NCBI RefSeq assembly: GCF_009769735.1
Contig: NZ_WSRO01000002.1
Span: 1,240,001 to 1,304,000, forward strand
DNA from: Streptomyces sp. BA2
Lineage (GTDB): Bacteria > Actinomycetota > Actinomycetes > Streptomycetales > Streptomycetaceae
Direction: 5' to 3'
Length of the DNA stretch: 64,000 nucleotides
How positions within the stretch are numbered: the first letter of the stretch is position 1; each line of letters starts with the position of its first letter. Positions 15,910 through 24,820 of this stretch are shown one piece after another. The notes beneath the pieces were generated by a model that did not search any database, had not been told where the DNA came from, and saw only the letters and a program-made list of their open reading frames with translations. The position numbers and the translations under genes are program-made.

Positions 15910-17910
15910 TTGCGAGGATCCGTCACCGCCCGCACCCCTGCCGCGCGCAGACGCGCCGTCAGAACTGCCGGCGCCCTTGTCTCCGCCGGTCTGCTGCTTC
16001 CGTTGCTCGGTGCCGCGCCCTCCTCCGGCGCTCCCGGGCGAGCCCCGTCGCAAGAGCTGCAGAGCGCCTTCGCCGCCGCGGCCGCCGAATACCGCGTACC
16101 CCAGAGCGTGCTGCTCGGAGTGTCCTACCTGCAGTCCCGCTGGGACGCGCACGGCGGCGCGCCGAGCGTGACCGGCGGCTACGGCCCGATGCACCTCACC
16201 GACGCGCGCACCGCCGTCGCCGGCGCCCCGCACCACAGCGAGGGCGACGAGGACCCGCGCGGCGACGCGTCCCGCGGCGTTCTCAAGCCGAAGGAGTCCA
16301 CGGCCAAGGTGCCGGAGAACTCCCAACTGCCCGCACGGCTCAAGACGTTGCCCCGCGCCGCCGAACTCAGCGGGCAGTCCGCCGAGAAGCTGCGCACCGA
16401 CCCTGCCGCCAACGTACGCGGCGGCGCAGCCCTGCTCGCCGCCGCGCAGAAGAGGCTCGGCAAGCCTCTGAGCGACGACCCCGCCGAGTGGTACGGAGCG
16501 ATCGCCCGCTTCTCCGGCGCGGACGACCAGGCCACGGCGGCGACCTACGCCAATGATGTCTTCGCCGTCATCCACGACGGCCAGGAGCGCACCACGGACG
16601 CCGGACAGCATGTGGCGCTCCCGGCGGTCAGCGGCCTGAAGCCGGATGCCGCGCAGGTGCGGGGCATGGGGCTGCGCAAGGCGCCGAAGGGCGAGACCGA
16701 ATGCCCCTCGACCGTGTCGTGCGAGTGGATCCCGGCGCCGTACGAGGAGTTCAAGGACCCGAACGGCAACGACGACTACGGCAACCACGACCTGTCGAAC
16801 CGGCCCAAGAGCCAGAGCATCGACACGATCGTCATCCACGACACCGAGGGCCGCTGGGAAGGCGTCCTGAACATGGTGCAGGACCCCACGTACGTCTCCT
16901 GGCAGTACACCCTGCGCTCCACCGACGGTCACATCGCCCAGCATGTGAAGGCCAAGGACGTCGCCTGGCACGCGGGCAACTGGTACGTGAACTCCAAGTC
17001 GATCGGCCTGGAGCACGAGGGCTTCCTCACGGCGCCCGACACCTGGTACACGGAGGCGATGTACCGCTCGTCGGCGCGTCTGGTGAAGTATCTGTCGAAG
17101 AAGTACGACATCCCGCTGGACCGTCAGCACATCATCGGGCACGACAACGTGCCGGGCACGCTGCCGTCGACGATCGCGGGCATGCACACCGACCCCGGCC
17201 CGTACTGGGACTGGCAGCACTACTTCACGCTGATGGGCAAGCCGTTCAAGCGCACGGCGGGCCCGAACGGCGGTCTGGTGACGGTGGCGCCGGACTACTC
17301 CAAGAACCGGCCGGAGTACACGGGCTGCGTCAAGCCGGGCGAGAAGTGCGTGCCGCACGGTTCCGCCGCGGTGCGCGTCCACACCGAGCCGCGTGACGAC
17401 GCGCCGCTCATCAAGGACATCGGACTGCGTCCCGGCGGCGGCGCCTCGACCATCGGCGTGAACGACACCGGCGCCCGCCTCTCCACCGGCCAGCAGTACG
17501 CGGTCGCCGATCGCGAGGGCGACTGGACCGCCGTCTGGTACCTGGGCCAGAAGGCCTGGTTCAAGAACCCGAAGAAGCAGCCGACGGCCGTCGACGCGAA
17601 GGGGCTCGTGGTGACGCCGAAGGGCGACGCCAAGGAGATCCCGGTGTACGGGCGCGCCTACCCGGAGAAGGAGGCGTACCCGGCGGGCGTCCCGGCGCAG
17701 CCGGTCACGCCGCTGCCGTACAAGCTCCTCGCGGGACAGAAGTACGCGATCGGCGACAAGGTGCCGGGCGAGTACTTCTACGCGCCGACGTTCGACACGG
17801 CGCCGCACAAGGTGGTGCGCGGCAAGGACATGTACTACGAGGTCCAGTTCGGGCACCGCGTGGCGTATGTCCGGGCGGCCGATGTGCGGGTGGTGCCTTC
17901 GGGCTCCTAG
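15910..17910 (+). CDS. secreted N-acetylmuramoyl-L-alanine amidase (Amidase_2/PGRP type)
   Basis: 666 residues. The start is TTG 15910, with AGGAGG 6 bp upstream. An N-terminal export signal (about 1-45, RRRAVRTAGALVSAGLLLPL) is followed by a lysozyme-like helical region (about 50-215, PQSVLLGVSYLQSRWD ... GPMHLTDA). The amidase domain (about 300-440) contains DTIVIHDTEG, AWHAGNWYVNS, IGLEHEGF and HIIGHDNVPGT, supplying zinc-ligand histidines and the catalytic Glu. The C-terminal part (about 450-666) resembles SH3-like cell-wall-binding segments. It cleaves the MurNAc-peptide bond outside the cell. A monocistronic gene ending at a strong terminator. Confidence 0.9.
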   Translation: MRGSVTARTPAARRRAVRTAGALVSAGLLLPLLGAAPSSGAPGRAPSQELQSAFAAAAAEYRVPQSVLLGVSYLQSRWDAHGGAPSVTGGYGPMHLTDARTAVAGAPHHSEGDEDPRGDASRGVLKPKESTAKVPENSQLPARLKTLPRAAELSGQSAEKLRTDPAANVRGGAALLAAAQKRLGKPLSDDPAEWYGAIARFSGADDQATAATYANDVFAVIHDGQERTTDAGQHVALPAVSGLKPDAAQVRGMGLRKAPKGETECPSTVSCEWIPAPYEEFKDPNGNDDYGNHDLSNRPKSQSIDTIVIHDTEGRWEGVLNMVQDPTYVSWQYTLRSTDGHIAQHVKAKDVAWHAGNWYVNSKSIGLEHEGFLTAPDTWYTEAMYRSSARLVKYLSKKYDIPLDRQHIIGHDNVPGTLPSTIAGMHTDPGPYWDWQHYFTLMGKPFKRTAGPNGGLVTVAPDYSKNRPEYTGCVKPGEKCVPHGSAAVRVHTEPRDDAPLIKDIGLRPGGGASTIGVNDTGARLSTGQQYAVADREGDWTAVWYLGQKAWFKNPKKQPTAVDAKGLVVTPKGDAKEIPVYGRAYPEKEAYPAGVPAQPVTPLPYKLLAGQKYAIGDKVPGEYFYAPTFDTAPHKVVRGKDMYYEVQFGHRVAYVRAADVRVVPSGS

Positions 17911-17924
17911 AGCCCCCGAGTTGC

Positions 17925-17966
17925 CGTCAGGGCCGGGTTCGCGTGGGGGCGGGCCCGGCCCTGACG
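17925..17966. terminator. bidirectional hairpin terminator
   Basis: A 13-bp perfect stem (17925-17937 with 17954-17966, core GTCAGGGCCGGG) around a 16-nt loop lies between the converging amidase and fucosidase genes. Confidence 0.8.
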
Positions 17967-18014
17967 TGTGTGCCCACTGACTCTCGTGCGCGGACGGCGC
18001 TCAGCGGACGGCGC

Positions 18015-20387
18015 TCAGTCGAAGACGTACCGCTGTCCTGCCCGCGCCTTGAAGGTCTTCTCGCCGCCCTCCAACAGGCCGCTGCGCACGGTGAGTTCAC
18101 GAGTACGGGAGGCGGTGAGCACGATGCGCGTGGCCCGTCCGCCCGACCACTCGATGTCCAGGCGTGCCCCGCCGCGTGCCCGCAGGCCGCGCACCGACCC
18201 CTCGGGCCAGCTCGCCGGCAGTGCGGGCAGCACCTCGATGACGTCGAACTGGCTCTGCAGGAGCATCTCCACGATGCCCGATGTCGCCCCGAAGTTGCCG
18301 TCGATCTGGAACGGCGGATGGGTGTCCCAGAGGTTCGGGAGCGTCGAGGACTTGAGCTGCTCGCCGAGCATCTTGTGCGCGTGGTCGCCGTCGCGAAGGC
18401 GCGCCCAGAAGTTGACCTTCCACGCCTTGGACCAGCCGGTGCCGCCGTCGCCGCGTGCGGTGAGGGAGACCTTCGCGGCGTCGGCCCACTTGCTGCCCGG
18501 CTGGATCTGCCGTCCCGGGTGCAGGGCGTAGAGGTGGGAGACGTGCCGGTGGTCGTCTGCCTTGTCGTCCAGGTCGGCCTTCCACTCCTGGAGCTGCCCC
18601 CAGGAACCGACGCGCAGCCCGGGGTCGAGCTCGCCGAGGGTCTTGTCGAGCTCGGCGCGGAAGGCGGCCGAGTCACCGAGCACGCGGGCGGCTTCCAGGG
18701 TGTTGGTGAGCAGGTCGTGCACGATCTGCTGGGCCATGGAGTCGCCCGCGGTGAAGTCGCCGTGCTCGGGCGAGTAGCTGGGCGTGACGACGAGGGTGCC
18801 GTCGCGGGGGTCGGTGCGGAGGTTGTCGAGCCAGAACTCGGCGGCTTCCTTCATCACCGGATAGGCGGTGGAGCGGAGGTACTCCGTGGAACCGCCGAAA
18901 CGGTAGTGCTCGTAGAGCTGCGCGGTGAGCCAGGCGGCGGCCTCGGGGAACCAGAAGGCGGTCGACCAGTCGTGGACGCCGGTGAAGCCGTAGGGGTTGG
19001 TCTCGTTGTGCACCACCCAGCCCCGCGAGCCGAACATCTCCTTCGCCGTGCGCCGCCCCGGCGCGCGCAGTGCCTGGACGAAGCGGTCGTACGGGGCGGT
19101 GGTCTCGGGGAGGTTGGCGGCCTCGGCGAGCCAGTAGTTCATCTGGAGGTTGATGTTGGTGTGGTAGTCGGCCGACCAGGGCGGGGTGGTGCTGTTGTTC
19201 CACACGCCCTGGAGGTTCGCGGGCAGCGAACCCGCGCGGGAAGAGGCGATGAGGAGGTAGCGCCCGTACTGGAAGAAGAGGGCTTCGAGGGCGCGGTCGG
19301 CCGCGCTCGCACCTGCCCCGTACCCCTTGAGCAGCTGGTCGGTCGGGACGTCGGCGGGTGCCGCCTGGCCGATGTCGAGGGAGACCCGGCCGAACAGGTC
19401 GCCGTGGTCGCGCAGATGGCGGGCCCGGAGCGCGCCGTGGCCCTTGGCGATGGCCTGGTCGACGGTGCGGGTGACGAGGGCGTGCGGGTCGTCGCCGCGG
19501 TAGTCGGGGTAGGTGTCGGCGTAGTCGGTTCCCGCGGCGAGCGCGAACCAGACGTGGTCGGCACCGGTGATGGTGATGCTGCCGTCCGCGTTCGCCGTGC
19601 GCGTGCCTCCTCGGTGCACGACGCGCAGCTGCGCCTCGAACGTGAGGCCGTTGTCGGCGAGTTCACCGCGTACGGTCATCCGGTCGCCGTCCGCCTTCGC
19701 GGTGAAGTCGGCGCGGGGCGAGGTGTGGCGCAGGGTGCAGGTGACGCTCGCGGGGCGGTCGGCGGTGAGGCGCCCGACGAGCACGCCGTCGGGGTGGGAG
19801 GCGAAGAACTCCCGGTCGTGGCGCACCTTTTGGTGGGCGTACGTGACGGTCGCCAGGCCCTTGCGGAGATCGAGGGCGCGGCGGTATGTGGCGTCGGGTG
19901 CGTCCGGGGCGCCCGGCATGTCGAGGTGCAGATCGCCGAAGGTCTGGTGGGCGCCGTAGCCGCGGCGGGACTGGCCGAGGCCGGCGGCGACCGCGTCGGG
20001 GGAGAGCCCGCCCTTCTCGTCCAGCTCCTTGCGTACCGCGTCGAGTGCGCCGGGTCTGGCCTCGCGCCAGTTGCCGTGGTCGTAGCCCTCGCGGGAGCCG
20101 GGGCCGCCGGTCCACAGGGTCTTCTCGTTGAACTGGAGCCGCTCGGAGGCGAGGGTGCCGAAGACCATGGCGCCGAGTGCGCCATTGCCGATGGGGAGGG
20201 CCTCCCGCTCCCAGTCGGCGGCGGGCTTCGCATACCAGAGCAGCGATTCATCGGAGGTGTCGTGCGCCTCAGGCTGCCCCTCCGCTGCCGTAGCGGTGCC
20301 GGCGAGAACGCCTCCGCCCGCCGCCAGGACAGCTGCTCCACCTACGGCGGACTTCATCGTGGTTCTTCGCGAGATCCCGGGAGTCAT
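18015..20387 (-). CDS. GH95 alpha-L-fucosidase, Tat-exported
   Basis: 790 residues from ATG 20387, close to the usual GH95 length. The N-terminal Tat-like signal is SRRTTMKSAVGGAAVLAAGG ending near ATAA. Family landmarks: LLWYAKPAADWEREALPIGN at the start of the beta-domain, HTNINLQMNYWLAEAANLPE (the Asn pair that activates water in 1,2-alpha-fucosidases), SYSPEHGDFTAGDSM (catalytic Glu region) and WARLRDGDHA. It probably removes terminal alpha-L-fucose, or possibly L-galactose, from plant or glycoprotein glycans outside the cell. It stands alone, with no obvious sugar operon attached. Confidence 0.92.
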   Translation of the reverse strand: MTPGISRRTTMKSAVGGAAVLAAGGGVLAGTATAAEGQPEAHDTSDESLLWYAKPAADWEREALPIGNGALGAMVFGTLASERLQFNEKTLWTGGPGSREGYDHGNWREARPGALDAVRKELDEKGGLSPDAVAAGLGQSRRGYGAHQTFGDLHLDMPGAPDAPDATYRRALDLRKGLATVTYAHQKVRHDREFFASHPDGVLVGRLTADRPASVTCTLRHTSPRADFTAKADGDRMTVRGELADNGLTFEAQLRVVHRGGTRTANADGSITITGADHVWFALAAGTDYADTYPDYRGDDPHALVTRTVDQAIAKGHGALRARHLRDHGDLFGRVSLDIGQAAPADVPTDQLLKGYGAGASAADRALEALFFQYGRYLLIASSRAGSLPANLQGVWNNSTTPPWSADYHTNINLQMNYWLAEAANLPETTAPYDRFVQALRAPGRRTAKEMFGSRGWVVHNETNPYGFTGVHDWSTAFWFPEAAAWLTAQLYEHYRFGGSTEYLRSTAYPVMKEAAEFWLDNLRTDPRDGTLVVTPSYSPEHGDFTAGDSMAQQIVHDLLTNTLEAARVLGDSAAFRAELDKTLGELDPGLRVGSWGQLQEWKADLDDKADDHRHVSHLYALHPGRQIQPGSKWADAAKVSLTARGDGGTGWSKAWKVNFWARLRDGDHAHKMLGEQLKSSTLPNLWDTHPPFQIDGNFGATSGIVEMLLQSQFDVIEVLPALPASWPEGSVRGLRARGGARLDIEWSGGRATRIVLTASRTRELTVRSGLLEGGEKTFKARAGQRYVFD

Positions 20388-20438
20388 GACCGGTCACGTT
20401 AAAAGTCCGATGACTGGCCTGGCAAGGCGCATGACAAA

Positions 20439-20466
20439 ACCCACCCCTCCGACAGAAGGGGTGGGT
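20439..20466 (-). terminator. rho-independent terminator
   Basis: ACCCACCCCT (20439-20448) pairs perfectly with AGGGGTGGGT (20457-20466). Read on the minus strand it is followed by TTTTGTC, giving a classical hairpin plus T-run downstream of the 20494-20994 gene. Confidence 0.88.
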
Positions 20467-20493
20467 ACGTGGCCTGCGGTCGTGCCGGGTGTG

Positions 20494-20994
20494 TCAGCCC
20501 TGCTGGAAGAGCTCCGCGGGCAGCGGCTTCAGGAGGGCGTACAGATCGTCGGTGATGGGCCGGTCCCAGGCGGCGATGGTGACCAGGACGCCGTCGCTGC
20601 GGTCGAACTGCACGCAGGAGATGCGGCTTTCGGAGAGCTTGAGGCGGCGCACGATGAGGAGGTTGTCGCCCTGCATCACCGGCATGTCCTCGGTGGTGAC
20701 GACGGTGACCTCCTCGTCGTTCTCCAGCGCGAGCAGCAGCTGGGCGACCTCGAAGGGCACCTCGTCGTCGGCCGTCTCGCGCGCCGGGGAGCCCTCGGGA
20801 AGATTGCCGATGATCATCGCGGGGCCGCGCCCGCCGAAGAGGTCGTAGCGCAGGAAGACGCCCTGGCAGCTGCCGTCGGGGGCGGGCAGCAGGCCCGCGC
20901 CGAGGTTGCCGGGCCAGTCACCCGGGTCCATGGCGAGGACATCGAAGTCCGGGCCAGCGGGAGTGGCGGAGCTGCGGCGGCGGAGGAAGGACAT
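20494..20994 (-). CDS. conserved hypothetical protein, unknown function
   Basis: 166 residues from ATG 20994 (MSFLRRRSSATPAGPDFDVL). I recognise no domain. The sequence is soluble and mixed alpha/beta, with a basic N-terminus and acidic middle (ALENDEEVTVVTTEDMPVM), and lacks signal or membrane segments. Phrases such as LIVRRLKLSESRISCVQFDRSDGVLVTI suggest a compact beta-rich fold. It is a single gene with its own strong terminator. The codon pattern is normal for the region, so it is very likely a real gene. Confidence 0.7.
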   Translation of the reverse strand: MSFLRRRSSATPAGPDFDVLAMDPGDWPGNLGAGLLPAPDGSCQGVFLRYDLFGGRGPAMIIGNLPEGSPARETADDEVPFEVAQLLLALENDEEVTVVTTEDMPVMQGDNLLIVRRLKLSESRISCVQFDRSDGVLVTIAAWDRPITDDLYALLKPLPAELFQQG

Positions 20995-21399
20995 GCGCCA
21001 ATGGTACGTGGCCCGCGGCGCTTGTCGGCGCGGGGGCGGCGCCGGTCCGCGCGGGGCGGCCGGAGGTCGGGCCGGTGTTCAGCGCGAGGTCAGCGGGGGT
21101 GATGGGGCGCGAGCGCGGCGGCGGGACCAGAGTGGTTCGTTCCCCCTTTCCGGTAGACGGCGTACAGCGGCCGGTCGCGTACGAAACGGGCGAAGGCGGT
21201 GGCGCTGAGCAGTTCGGAGCCGATGGGCCTGCCCGGCACGTCCCTGGCAGGTCTCCGAACTCTTCGGCGTGGGCGGGCAGTTCCTCAGGCGGCAGGCGAC
21301 GACCCGATGAGCGCGCCTCGGGGCCCGCCGGGAGCTGATTCCGCCGCAGCCAGCGGTGCGGTTGGCTACCGTCGTCCACTCCGACGAAGGGACCCTCAC
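20995..21399. other. 405-bp interval with only a decayed coding trace
   Basis: No intact gene fits here. It must hold the divergent promoters of the 20494-20994 gene and the LRR gene (21400). A minus-strand coding trace (next entry) occupies 21090-21379. I see no hairpin or strong -35/-10 pair. Confidence 0.5.
21090..21379 (-). pseudogene. possible frameshifted small-gene remnant
   Basis: One minus-strand frame gives PEARSSGRRLPPEELPAHAE and EEFGDLPG. The trace then jumps frame (about 21235) to a convincingly protein-like run, GRPIGSELLSATAFARFV then RDRPLYAVYRKG, ending at a stop at 21090. After a run of five G bases (about 21142-21146) the first frame again looks plausible (KGERTTLV). This is what a small gene with one or two indels looks like. 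I do not recognise the family, and chance open frames are common at this G+C, so confidence is low. Confidence 0.3.
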
Positions 21400-22131
21400 G
21401 TGACGCTCGGCACCGAGAACGTACTCAACTTCTGGCACGGCGGCCTGAGCGACGTCCCCGACGAGGTGTGGCACCACCCGTCCCTGGAGGTCCTGCTCCT
21501 CCCCGACAACGCGCTCACGCGGCTCCCCGCCCGGATCGGCACCTTGGCGTCCCTGCACACGCTGGACCTGGGCCACAACCACCTGACCGAGCTTCCGCCG
21601 GAGCTCGGCGACCTGACGGACCTCAGCCGCTTCCTCTACGTCCACGACAACCGCCTCACGTCACTTCCGGACTCCCTGGGCAATCTGAAGCGGCTGACCT
21701 ACCTCAACGTGGGCGAGAACCGGCTGACGGCGCTGCCGGACACGCTGGGCTCACTCGACGCCCTCGTCGAACTGCGCGCCCAGCACAACCACCTGACCTC
21801 GGTCCCTTCGTCGCTCGGCGACCTGGCCGCCCTACGTGAACTGTGGCTGCGCGGCAACCGCCTCACGTCGCTTCCCGCCTCGGTCGGCCGCCTCGGCGCC
21901 CTGCGCGAACTGGAGCTGCGCGAGAACGAGTTCGCGACGGTGCCGGAGGCCCTGCGTGGGCTGCCCCTGCTGCGGAGGCTCGATCTGCGGGCGAACCGCC
22001 TGCGGGAGCTCCCGCAGTGGATCGGCGACCTGCGCGCGCTGGAGAAGCTCGACCTGCGCTGGAACGAGGTCGCCGTGCCGGACGAGCTGCTGCGGAGGCT
22101 GGAGGGGCGGGGGTGCGTGGTGCTGCGGTGA
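21400..22131 (+). CDS. leucine-rich-repeat protein
   Basis: 243 residues from GTG 21400, chosen because GAAGGGA lies about 8 bp upstream; the longer frame is not conserved-looking. Almost the whole protein is about nine LRRs of 23 residues with the pattern LxxLxLxxNxLTxLPxxLGxL (for example LHTLDLGHNHLTELPPELGD and LRELWLRGNRLTSLPASVGR). There is no signal peptide, membrane segment or attached enzyme domain, so it is probably a cytoplasmic protein-binding scaffold. LRR proteins are unusual in bacteria overall but recur in Streptomyces; the partner is unknown. Confidence 0.88.
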   Translation: MTLGTENVLNFWHGGLSDVPDEVWHHPSLEVLLLPDNALTRLPARIGTLASLHTLDLGHNHLTELPPELGDLTDLSRFLYVHDNRLTSLPDSLGNLKRLTYLNVGENRLTALPDTLGSLDALVELRAQHNHLTSVPSSLGDLAALRELWLRGNRLTSLPASVGRLGALRELELRENEFATVPEALRGLPLLRRLDLRANRLRELPQWIGDLRALEKLDLRWNEVAVPDELLRRLEGRGCVVLR

Positions 22132-22137
22132 AGCCCG

Positions 22138-22151
22138 GCCGGCGAACCGGC
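22138..22151. terminator. short hairpin between converging genes
   Basis: GCCGG-CGAA-CCGGC (22138-22151) lies just after the LRR stop and before the universal-stress-protein stop. The stem is short and there is no T-run, so it is only a candidate. Confidence 0.4.
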
Positions 22152-22166
22152 GTGTGAGGGCCGTTC

Positions 22167-23096
22167 CTACCGGTGCTCCGGCGGCACCACACCCACCGCG
22201 CCCTTCGCATGCAGCAGCACCGCGTTGGTCACCGATCCCATCAGCCTCCCCAGCGGCATCCGGCTCTGGTGACGCCCCACCACCACGAGGTCCGCCTCCC
22301 GCGACGCGTCCACGAGGAGCCCCGCCGCGTCCCCCGGCAGGACCTCCTTCTCCACACGCACCTTCGGATTACGCTCCTGGAAAGGCGCGAGCTGCTCGCC
22401 CGCGAGCTCCGTGTAGTGCGCCGCGGTCGCCGCGTCCGCTTCCGCCGAGGTCACGAAGTCACCGGTGGCCGTGTAGACGAGGACGGGCCCGGGATAGGCG
22501 CAGACGACCCGGAGCACCGCGCCCCGCAGCGCCGCTTCCACGAAGGCGAAGCCGATCGTGTCGTCGTGCGGGGAGAGCGGGTCGAGCCCGAGCACCACGC
22601 ACGGCTCGGCCCCCGCCGTGAGCTCCGCGTCCGGCCTCACCACGACCACCGGGCACGCCGCCTCCCGCGCGCACGCGAGACCGTTCGAGCCGAGCAGCAG
22701 ACTGGCGAAGCCGCCCCGACCGCGCGACCCGAGCACCAAGAGCTGCGCCTCGTCGCCGAGCGGTGCGATGTCCCGCCCCGGGGAGCCCTCCACGACCTCG
22801 ACCGTCAGCGGAGGCAGATCAGCCCGGCCTTCCAGGGCCCCGCGCACGCGGTCGACCACCGGGTCGGCGTCGGAGCGGTGGTCGATGGTCGGCATGTAAG
22901 GACCGTCGGCCAGCGGCATCGCGTACTGCCGCACGTGCACGATCCGCAGCGGCGCGTTCCGCAGCCGTGCGGCCGTCAGTGCCCATTCCAGGGCGTGGTC
23001 GCTGCCGGCCGACCCGTCGACGGCCACCACGACAGGTGCGTCGCGGGCCGGGGCGGGCGCGGCCGGGGCGGGTTCAACGGGCGCGTCGTCACTCAT
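22167..23096 (-). CDS. tandem universal stress protein (two UspA domains)
   Basis: 309 residues from ATG 23096. After an Ala/Pro-rich leader come two Usp domains (about 20-155 and 165-307). The first has VVVAVDGSAGSDHALEWAL and the ATP-binding loop VLGSRGRGGFASLLLGS. The second ends in VVGRHQSRMPLGRLMGS, a variant loop lacking the usual GxGG, so nucleotide binding may differ between halves. Such proteins are induced by hypoxia, stress or starvation and act as ATP-sensing regulators in the cytoplasm. It faces the LRR gene tail to tail. Confidence 0.9.
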   Translation of the reverse strand: MSDDAPVEPAPAAPAPARDAPVVVAVDGSAGSDHALEWALTAARLRNAPLRIVHVRQYAMPLADGPYMPTIDHRSDADPVVDRVRGALEGRADLPPLTVEVVEGSPGRDIAPLGDEAQLLVLGSRGRGGFASLLLGSNGLACAREAACPVVVVRPDAELTAGAEPCVVLGLDPLSPHDDTIGFAFVEAALRGAVLRVVCAYPGPVLVYTATGDFVTSAEADAATAAHYTELAGEQLAPFQERNPKVRVEKEVLPGDAAGLLVDASREADLVVVGRHQSRMPLGRLMGSVTNAVLLHAKGAVGVVPPEHR

Positions 23097-23264
23097 GGCT
23101 TCCTCGTCTCCGGCGCAAGGCCAAGGTCGACCGGCCCCGCTTCCGGTTCCCGCCCCGTGCGGGAGGCGTGCCGGAGGCGGAGTCCGAAGTCACCAGGTCA
23201 GCACGGCGCAAGCCGCGAGCGGCCGCGACAGCCGGAGACGAGGGCCCACAACGCCCCACACGGC

Positions 23265-23528
23265 CTACGTCAGATCGAACTCCCCCGCACGCGCGCCGTG
23301 CACGAACGCTCCCCACTCCGCCGGGGTGAAGATGAGGGACGGGCTCTCGGGGCGGCCTGCGTTGCGCATCGCGATGAAGCCTTCGACAAAGGCGATCTCC
23401 ACATCACCCCGCCCCTCGCTGCTCGATTGCCAGTCCGCTGTGCTGAGGTCGAGCTCCGGCTTGTCCCAGCCCGCGAGCGGGCGCTGCTGACCTGCGAGCG
23501 GATGCTGCTGAATGGTGCCTTCGGCCAC
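23265..23528 (-). CDS. DUF397 protein
   Basis: 87 residues from GTG 23528, with GGAGGAG 8 bp upstream. The DUF397 core is plain: LSTADWQSSSEGRGDVEIAF, then GFIAMRNAGRPESPSLIFTP and AEWGAFVHGARAGEFD. DUF397 proteins are small actinobacterial partners of HTH (XRE) regulators, and some families affect development and antibiotic production. No XRE partner is adjacent here, which is slightly unusual, so it may serve a distant partner. Confidence 0.88.
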   Translation of the reverse strand: MAEGTIQQHPLAGQQRPLAGWDKPELDLSTADWQSSSEGRGDVEIAFVEGFIAMRNAGRPESPSLIFTPAEWGAFVHGARAGEFDLT

Positions 23529-23635
23529 GTCCGTGCTCCTCCCGATGCGTCGTCCGCCCGCCAGCCTAGCTTTCGCTTCCTGTGCCGGACAGGCCGCGGA
23601 AGGAAGGCGGCCGCCTGTCCGGCACGACGCACCCG

Positions 23636-24820
23636 TCACGTCGTGGGCGGCTCCGCGCCGACCAGCCACATGGAGAAGAACTGCGAACCGCCTCCGTAGG
23701 CGTGTCCGAGCGCCCTGCGGGCCCCGTCGATCTGGTGCTCGCCTGCCTGGCCGCGCACCTGAAGTGCCGCTTCGGCGAACCGGATCATGCCCGAGGCACC
23801 GATGGGATTGGTGGACAGGACGCCGCCCGACATGTTGACGGGCAGATCGCCGTCCAGCTCCGTCACACCCGACTCGGTCAGTTTCCAGCCCTCGCCCTCC
23901 TCGGCGAAGCCCAGGTTCTCCAGCCACATCGGCTCGTACCAGGAGAACGGCACGTACATCTCGACGGCGTCGATCTCGCGCCGCGGGTCCGTGACCCCGG
24001 CCTGCCGGTAGACGTCGGCGGCGCAGTCCTTGCCCGCCTGCGGCGACACGAAGTCCTTGCCCGCGAAGAGAGTCGGCTCGCTGCGCATCGCGCCGCCGTG
24101 CATCCAGGCGGGCGGCCGGGGCGAACGGGCCGCGCCCGTACGGTCGGTGAGGATCATCGCGCAGGCCCCGTCGGAGGACGGGCAGGTCTCGGAGTAGCGG
24201 ATCGGGTCCCAGAGCATGGGCGATGCCTGGACCTTCTCCAGGGTGATGTCCTGCTCGTGCAGGTGCGCGTAGGGGTTCTTGAGGGCGTTGCGGCGGTCCT
24301 TGTACGCGACGAGTGAACCGACCGTGTCGGGGGCGCCGGTGCGCCGCATGTACGCGCGCACGTGCGGGGCGAAGAAGCCGCCCGCGCCCGCGAGGAGCGG
24401 CTGCTGGAAGGGGATGGGCAGCGAGAGCCCCCACATCGCGTTGGATTCCGACTGCTTTTCGAAGGCGAGGGTCAGTACGGTGCCGTGGACGCGGCCCGCG
24501 ACCAGGTTCGACGCGACCAACGCCGTGGAGCCGCCGACGGAACCCGCCGTGTGGACGCGCAGCATCGGCTTGCCCACCGCGCCGAGCGCGTCGGCGAGGT
24601 ACAGCTCGGGCATCATGACGCCCTCGAAGAAGTCCGGCGCCTTGCCGATGACGACCGCGTCGATGTCCGCCCAGGTCAACTCCGCGTCGTTCAGGGCGGC
24701 TTGGGCGGCCTCGCGGACGAGGCCCGCGATCGAGACGTCACGCCGGGCGGCGACGTGCTTGGTCTGGCCGATCCCGACGACGGCCACGGGCTCCTTGCCC
24801 ACCCCGCTCACCCCACTCAT
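23636..24820 (-). CDS. thiolase-fold lipid-transfer (Ltp/SCPx-like) protein without the thiolase cysteine
   Basis: 394 residues from ATG 24820. Thiolase-superfamily fold: VAVVGIGQTKHVAARRDVSI at the N-terminus, NMSGGVLSTNPIGASGMIRF and LGHAYGGGSQFFSMW at the C-terminus. At the position where a thiolase has its nucleophilic Cys the sequence reads HTAGSVGGST, with no Cys, so ordinary thiolysis is unlikely. Known relatives (Ltp2 of steroid-degrading actinobacteria) are retro-aldolases that act with a DUF35 partner. It overlaps the next thiolase gene by 4 bp (ATGA), is co-transcribed with a DUF35 gene, and is last in the operon. A retro-aldol or lyase role is therefore inferred. Confidence 0.85.
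   Translation of the reverse strand: MSGVSGVGKEPVAVVGIGQTKHVAARRDVSIAGLVREAAQAALNDAELTWADIDAVVIGKAPDFFEGVMMPELYLADALGAVGKPMLRVHTAGSVGGSTALVASNLVAGRVHGTVLTLAFEKQSESNAMWGLSLPIPFQQPLLAGAGGFFAPHVRAYMRRTGAPDTVGSLVAYKDRRNALKNPYAHLHEQDITLEKVQASPMLWDPIRYSETCPSSDGACAMILTDRTGAARSPRPPAWMHGGAMRSEPTLFAGKDFVSPQAGKDCAADVYRQAGVTDPRREIDAVEMYVPFSWYEPMWLENLGFAEEGEGWKLTESGVTELDGDLPVNMSGGVLSTNPIGASGMIRFAEAALQVRGQAGEHQIDGARRALGHAYGGGSQFFSMWLVGAEPPTT

Noticed and set aside
15889..17856. 655-codon minus-strand open frame across the amidase gene
   Set aside because: Arg/Val/Leu-rich with no motif, while the opposite strand has a clear signal peptide and amidase motifs.
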